A stretch of 9,952 nt of DNA, from assembly GCA_003555385.1 (NCBI GenBank), contig PWHO01000148.1, positions 1-9,952 of the forward strand. Reading direction: 5' to 3'. Source of the stretch: Bacteroidales bacterium. Its GTDB lineage: Bacteria; Bacteroidota; Bacteroidia; Bacteroidales; UBA7960. Both the position numbers and the translations under genes were made by a program. The notes under the pieces are model-generated. The model saw only the letters and a list, made by a program, of their open reading frames with translations. It had not been told where the DNA came from and did no database searches. This document shows, piece after piece, positions 6,795 to 9,952 of this stretch (position 1 is the stretch's first letter; every line of letters begins with the position of its first letter).

Positions 6795-7271
6795 ATGGAA
6801 AAAATTGCCTTGTTTCCCGGATCTTTTGACCCGATCACAAAAGGGCATGAATCTATTATTCTACGGGCTCTTCCATTGTTTGATAAGATCATCATTGCCA
6901 TCGGGATCAATGAGCAGAAAAAGCACTTTTTCCCGCTGAGTGAGCGAAAAAAATGGATATCCAAAGTTTTTGAGGATTATCCGCAAATTGAGGTGATCAC
7001 CTATGAAGGATTGACCGTGGACGTGTGTAAAAAAATGAACGCGGGGTTTATTCTCAGGGGACTCAGGACTTCGGCGGATTTTGAGTTTGAGAGGAGTATC
7101 GGACAAGTCAATAAGAAGATGTTGCCCGGGGTAGAAACGGTGTTCCTTTTGACCACGCCCGAATATACTGCTTTGAATTCCAATATTGTTCGTGACATCG
7201 TCCGGCACGGTGGAGACGCCACACCGTTTATTCCCGAGGGTCTGGATATATCACCCTATCTGCTTGATTAA
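6795..7271 (+). CDS. coaD: Phosphopantetheine adenylyltransferase
   Basis: Catalyses the penultimate step of coenzyme A synthesis: 4'-phosphopantetheine plus ATP gives dephospho-CoA and pyrophosphate; cytoplasmic and essential in most bacteria. From ATG 6795 it has 158 residues, the normal size. The nucleotidyltransferase motif GSFDPITKGH (9-18) contains the TxGH ATP-binding signature, followed by FPLSERKKWI, the conserved GLRTSADFEFE, and the second ATP-binding segment ALNSNIVRDIV in place of the usual ISST-x-x-R signature. The frame stays open to 6762, but the added residues are not family-like and MEKIALFPG is the standard beginning. A -7 element upstream suggests its own promoter. Identification is secure. 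Confidence 0.96.
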   Translation: MEKIALFPGSFDPITKGHESIILRALPLFDKIIIAIGINEQKKHFFPLSERKKWISKVFEDYPQIEVITYEGLTVDVCKKMNAGFILRGLRTSADFEFERSIGQVNKKMLPGVETVFLLTTPEYTALNSNIVRDIVRHGGDATPFIPEGLDISPYLLD

Positions 7272-7338
7272 CTAAGGGATATATAACGGTTCATCTGTTT
7301 ACCGGTCTGGTCACGTGAAGGTCATGTGCCCGCTTCCC

Positions 7339-8742
7339 ATGAAAAAGTTTTGCCTGGTTTTATTGCTCCAATGTGTTGCGGTCACCCTTATGGCCGGAAA
7401 CCATGTGTCGATCCGGGGTTCATTTCACGGTGCTGAGGGGGAAGAGATTCGCCTGATGCGTTATGATGACTACCTGAGCTTCCGGGAAACAAAAATGGCA
7501 TCGGTAATCATTGATGATGAGGGAAAATTTGCCTTTAAAATTCAGGTGGATGCCCCAGAAATGTTGTTCTTCCGTTTTCAGTATACAAGGCATTTTTTTT
7601 ATGCAGAGCCCGGAAATAACTATAGTGTGGAATTTGAGCCATTCTTATTTGCAGATAAAAAGGAAGGGACGGACTACCATCCCGCTCGCCTTGATCACAG
7701 CATGTCTGTGGAGGCAGAAGGCCATGCTGAAGCCGGGCTGAATGACTTGATTAACCGGCTGGAAGAGCTGGCGGAGGAATTTGTCCGGACCCGGGTTTCA
7801 GGAAATATCAGGGCCAATCATCAGGCTGCAATGCGGGATCTGAACCGTCAGGCCGATTCACTTTTTCAGGATACTGAGCATCCTTTTTTCTCTGAATATA
7901 AAACCTTTTACCTGGCCCGGTTGAGCAGAAGTTTAAATACCCGCGGGTTTCATTCCCTTGTGGAAGAATTTTTCACAGACCGCCCGGTTTTGTATGATCA
8001 TCCAGGGTATATGGATTTTTTCAGGCAGCTGCTCAGTAACTATCTTTTTGCGGGCAGCCGTGACATCCGGATCAGTGATCTGGAGGCAGCTGTAAATCAT
8101 CACATGAGCTATGCTGCATTGATGGATACTTTGGGAAAGGACAGTGTGTTAATGAACGAGCGATTCCGGGAACTGGTGATGCTCGAGGGCCTGAAATCAA
8201 TGCTCAATATGGAAGATTTTGAAAGGGCCGGGGTTGTCCGGATATTGGAGGGGGTGGCTGTCGCGAGTAAGTTTCCGGAGCACAGGCAAATAGCAGAAAA
8301 CCTGCTCCATATTCACAGGCGATTTCGGCCGGGGCAACCGGCTCCTTTTCTGGCTTTGAGGAATCACCGGGGTGAAAAAGTCATCATGGAAGAGTTTTCC
8401 GGACGTTATGTATATCTTTTTTTCTGGGCAGGCTGGTGCAACCTTTCAATGGCCGAGATGGGTCCAATGGAGGAACTGGCAGGTGAACTGGGGGAAAAGA
8501 TTCACTTTGTGGGGGTATTGACCGACAATGACCCGGCTACCGCAGCTCATTTACTTGAAAATGAAACCCTGGCGGTTTCTTATTATCATTTTGATGGTGA
8601 TTACCGGATCCTTCAGCGTTTTGGTGTCCGGAATGTTCCCTATTACCTGCTGTTCGACCCTGAAGGGAATTTTGTGAAACATCGTTTTATCTCACCATCA
8701 GAAGGGGCCGGGGATTATCTGCGTGAAATATCGAATAACTGA
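7339..8742 (+). CDS. Secreted TlpA-like thioredoxin-fold protein with CxxS instead of CxxC
   Basis: Probably a periplasmic thiol-active or structural protein of the TlpA-like group common in Bacteroidota; its substrate is unknown. From ATG 7339 it has 467 residues. Residues 1-22 are a signal peptide (MKKFCLVLLLQCVAVTLMAG). Then comes a beta-rich N-terminal domain of DUF4369-like appearance (VSIRGSFHGAEGEEIRLMRY through NNYSVEFEP), a long helical middle region (about 120-330), and a thioredoxin domain from about 335 (PGQPAPFLALRN, VYLFFWAGWCNLS, NVPYYLLFDPEG with the cis-proline at 434). The active site reads Cys367-Asn-Leu-Ser370, so the second cysteine is missing, and Cys367 is the only cysteine in the mature chain. 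In-frame GTG 7315 and ATG 7324 lie upstream; 7339 gives the best signal peptide. It follows coaD by 67 bases with no promoter seen, so it may be read from coaD. Confidence 0.88.
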   Translation: MKKFCLVLLLQCVAVTLMAGNHVSIRGSFHGAEGEEIRLMRYDDYLSFRETKMASVIIDDEGKFAFKIQVDAPEMLFFRFQYTRHFFYAEPGNNYSVEFEPFLFADKKEGTDYHPARLDHSMSVEAEGHAEAGLNDLINRLEELAEEFVRTRVSGNIRANHQAAMRDLNRQADSLFQDTEHPFFSEYKTFYLARLSRSLNTRGFHSLVEEFFTDRPVLYDHPGYMDFFRQLLSNYLFAGSRDIRISDLEAAVNHHMSYAALMDTLGKDSVLMNERFRELVMLEGLKSMLNMEDFERAGVVRILEGVAVASKFPEHRQIAENLLHIHRRFRPGQPAPFLALRNHRGEKVIMEEFSGRYVYLFFWAGWCNLSMAEMGPMEELAGELGEKIHFVGVLTDNDPATAAHLLENETLAVSYYHFDGDYRILQRFGVRNVPYYLLFDPEGNFVKHRFISPSEGAGDYLREISNN

Positions 8743-8778
8743 TGATCACGGGTTTGGTAATTTAGTGGATCAGTTTTT
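8743..8778 (+). terminator. Possible intrinsic terminator after the thioredoxin-fold gene
   Basis: TGATCAC (8743-8749) can pair with GTGGATCA (8765-8772) to give a seven-pair stem with one bulged G and a 15-base loop, followed by TTTTT at 8774-8778. It starts immediately after the TGA of the thioredoxin-fold gene and overlaps the last codon of the convergent NUDIX gene. The bulge and long loop make it modest; in the minus direction no T run follows. Confidence 0.3.
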
Positions 8779-9396
8779 CCCCTGGTCTTTATTCAATCGC
8801 TGGCAATGCAGGATCAGTTCTTTGATGTTTTCATGCGTATTGTCAAAGATTTCCCGGAGTTGTTCAGGGTTTTTCCAGGCAAGGTGGGTAATTCCCTCTT
8901 CTGTTTGAGGATGAAGTTCACCGGAAGAATGTGTGTCCATCATGAACCATTTGGTTTTTTTTAATGCCCATTGATCCCGGGAAGCCAAAGGATAGATATG
9001 GTATGTCGGAGGCAGGGGGTACCTGATATCCAGGTGCCTGATCCCGCATTCTTCCTTAACTTCCCGCAGGGCGGTGCTTTCCGGGTTTTCTCCCGGTTCT
9101 GCCATTCCTTTCGGAAGATCCCACCGGCCATTGCGGAAAATAAAGAGCCAATGCCCCCCCGGATTTTCGACGATCCCGCCTGCTGCGGCCACGCACTCAA
9201 AAAATGTGGAGAATAATCTGAATAGCCTGGCCGGTTCAGGGCTTTGAATCCGGAGTGTGCTTTTCCCTGAATGTAAAAAATCTGCAATCTCCTCCCATTT
9301 GAGCTGGCCGGATTGTTCTTTCAGGTCTTTTATCCCCTCACCAAAGCTGAATATAATTTTCTGTTTCTTATGATAAACCGTGAATGTGTTACTCAT
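8770..9396 (-). CDS. NUDIX hydrolase
   Basis: Hydrolase of nucleoside-diphosphate-linked compounds; the exact substrate cannot be read from sequence. From ATG 9396 it has 208 residues. The Nudix box is complete at 97-119: Gly97, Glu103, Arg111-Glu112, Glu115-Glu116 and Gly118-Ile119 fit GX5EX7REUXEEXGU exactly, so metal binding and catalysis should be intact. The domain begins near AAGGIVENPGG (71-81), with RWDLPKG (91-97) leading into the box. Residues 1-65 (TFTVYHKKQKIIFSF and on) form an extra N-terminal part of unknown role, which I recall from other Bacteroidota homologues. It diverges from pyrE. Near its start, a GGGAGGAG lies 21 bases before the ATG, too far to be a normal ribosome-binding site. 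No -7 element was found on its strand. Confidence 0.93.
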   Translation of the reverse strand: MSNTFTVYHKKQKIIFSFGEGIKDLKEQSGQLKWEEIADFLHSGKSTLRIQSPEPARLFRLFSTFFECVAAAGGIVENPGGHWLFIFRNGRWDLPKGMAEPGENPESTALREVKEECGIRHLDIRYPLPPTYHIYPLASRDQWALKKTKWFMMDTHSSGELHPQTEEGITHLAWKNPEQLREIFDNTHENIKELILHCQRLNKDQGKN

Positions 9397-9435
9397 AGGC
9401 TGTTTTGATTACGTATTCTCCTCCCGGAAAATTGT

Positions 9436-9443
9436 TAGTTTTG
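9436..9443 (+). promoter_or_regulatory. -7 element for pyrE
   Basis: TAGTTTTG matches TAnnTTTG perfectly, 30 bases before the ATG at 9474. A TTTG is present at 9404-9407 but its 28-base spacing is too long, so only the -7 half is supported. The start site would be near 9450, giving a leader of about 24 bases. Confidence 0.4.
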
Positions 9444-9473
9444 TGCGCTGTTTTACTTAAAACCCATCCAGGC

Positions 9474-9952
9474 ATGCAAATGACAAACAGAGGCCGGCTC
9501 GCCAGAGAAATTGCCGGGCATTTACTGCAAATTAACGCAATTAAACTGAATGCGGAAACCCCTTTTGTATGGGCTTCGGGTTTGCGTGCACCGATTTACT
9601 GCGACAATCGTCTGAGCTTGTCTTTCCCCCCGGTGCGTGATGCTATTGCGGACGCACTTACAGAGATTGTACGTCATGATTTCCCTTCTACGGAAATTAT
9701 TGCAGGTGTTGCCACAGGTGCTATTGCCCACGGGGCACTGGTTGCAGAAAGGCTGAATCTTCCTTTTGTGTATGTTCGAAGTACACCCAAGGCGCACGGA
9801 CTTGGAAGCCAGGTAGAAGGAAAGGCCGACACCGGAAAAAAAGTCGTGGTCATCGAAGATTTGATCTCCACGGGCAAAAGCAGCCTGGCGGCCTGCAAGG
9901 CTTTGCAGGCAGAAGGCCTTGAGATTCTGGGGATGGCTGCGATTTTCTCCTA
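9474..9952 (+). CDS. pyrE: Orotate phosphoribosyltransferase, C-terminal end beyond window
   Basis: Joins orotate and PRPP to make orotidine 5'-monophosphate, the fifth step of de novo pyrimidine synthesis; cytoplasmic. About 159 residues are visible before the window ends, of an expected 210 or so. Family features are KLNAETPFVWASGLRAPIYC (substrate region, where SG-x-x-(S/A)PIY is conserved), IIAGVATGAIAHGALVAE, the catalytic flexible loop YVRSTPKAHGLGSQVEG with its lysine, and the PRPP-binding motif VVVIEDLISTGKSS around residues 124-138 (acidic pair Glu128-Asp129). Two in-frame ATGs, 9474 and 9480, could start it; the first is given, and neither has a strong Shine-Dalgarno sequence. It diverges from the NUDIX gene and has a -7 element upstream. 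Secure apart from the start choice. Confidence 0.95.
   Translation, partial: MQMTNRGRLAREIAGHLLQINAIKLNAETPFVWASGLRAPIYCDNRLSLSFPPVRDAIADALTEIVRHDFPSTEIIAGVATGAIAHGALVAERLNLPFVYVRSTPKAHGLGSQVEGKADTGKKVVVIEDLISTGKSSLAACKALQAEGLEILGMAAIFS

Noticed and set aside
9418..9425. GGGAGGAG on the minus strand as the ribosome-binding site of the NUDIX gene
   Set aside because: It is 21 bases from the ATG, far beyond working distance, and no in-frame start lies closer to it.
1..9952. Mobile elements, CRISPR arrays, tRNA or rRNA genes, prophage or defence genes
   Set aside because: No transposase, integrase, regularly spaced repeats or RNA gene signatures were seen; the genes are core chromosomal ones in a compact arrangement.

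Overview
The window is a plain chromosomal stretch from a member of the Bacteroidota, most likely a Bacteroidales/Marinilabiliales-type organism. The reasons are the two-gene unit of a single-span membrane protein plus a DUF3822 protein ahead of rsmD and coaD, the Bacteroidota form of LptD, the pyrE/NUDIX divergent pair, and promoters with the Bacteroidota -33/-7 consensus (TTTG, about 19 bp, TAnnTTTG) instead of -35/-10 boxes. Shine-Dalgarno sequences are weak or absent, as usual in this phylum. I see no mobile element, CRISPR array, tRNA or rRNA, and no gene-free stretch longer than about 180 bases.

Layout. Bases 1-616 (minus) hold the front part of a periplasmic N-acetylmuramoyl-L-alanine amidase, cut by the window edge. 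It diverges from lptD (plus, to 3415), the outer-membrane LPS transporter; the two promoters in the gap appear to overlap. Convergent with lptD is a minus-strand NAD(P)-dependent Ldh_2-family dehydrogenase (3440-4522). A 182-base divergent gap then leads into a plus-strand run: a single-span membrane protein of unknown function (4705-5292), a DUF3822 protein (5315-6184), rsmD (6175-6714), coaD (6795-7271) and a secreted thioredoxin-fold protein (7339-8742). A NUDIX hydrolase (minus, 8770-9396) converges on that run and diverges from pyrE (plus, from 9474, cut by the window edge).

Functionally the window combines envelope construction (amidase, LptD, the membrane protein/DUF3822 pair, the thioredoxin-fold protein) with core metabolism and translation (16S rRNA methylation, CoA synthesis, pyrimidine synthesis, nucleotide clean-up). 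Nothing looks horizontally acquired. The points most worth a second look are the pairing of a pilin-like membrane protein with a protein of actin-like fold whose nucleotide-binding motifs look eroded, the thioredoxin-fold protein whose CxxC has become CxxS, the interlocked amidase/lptD promoters, and the lipoprotein-like open segment in front of lptD, which has no usable ATG start.
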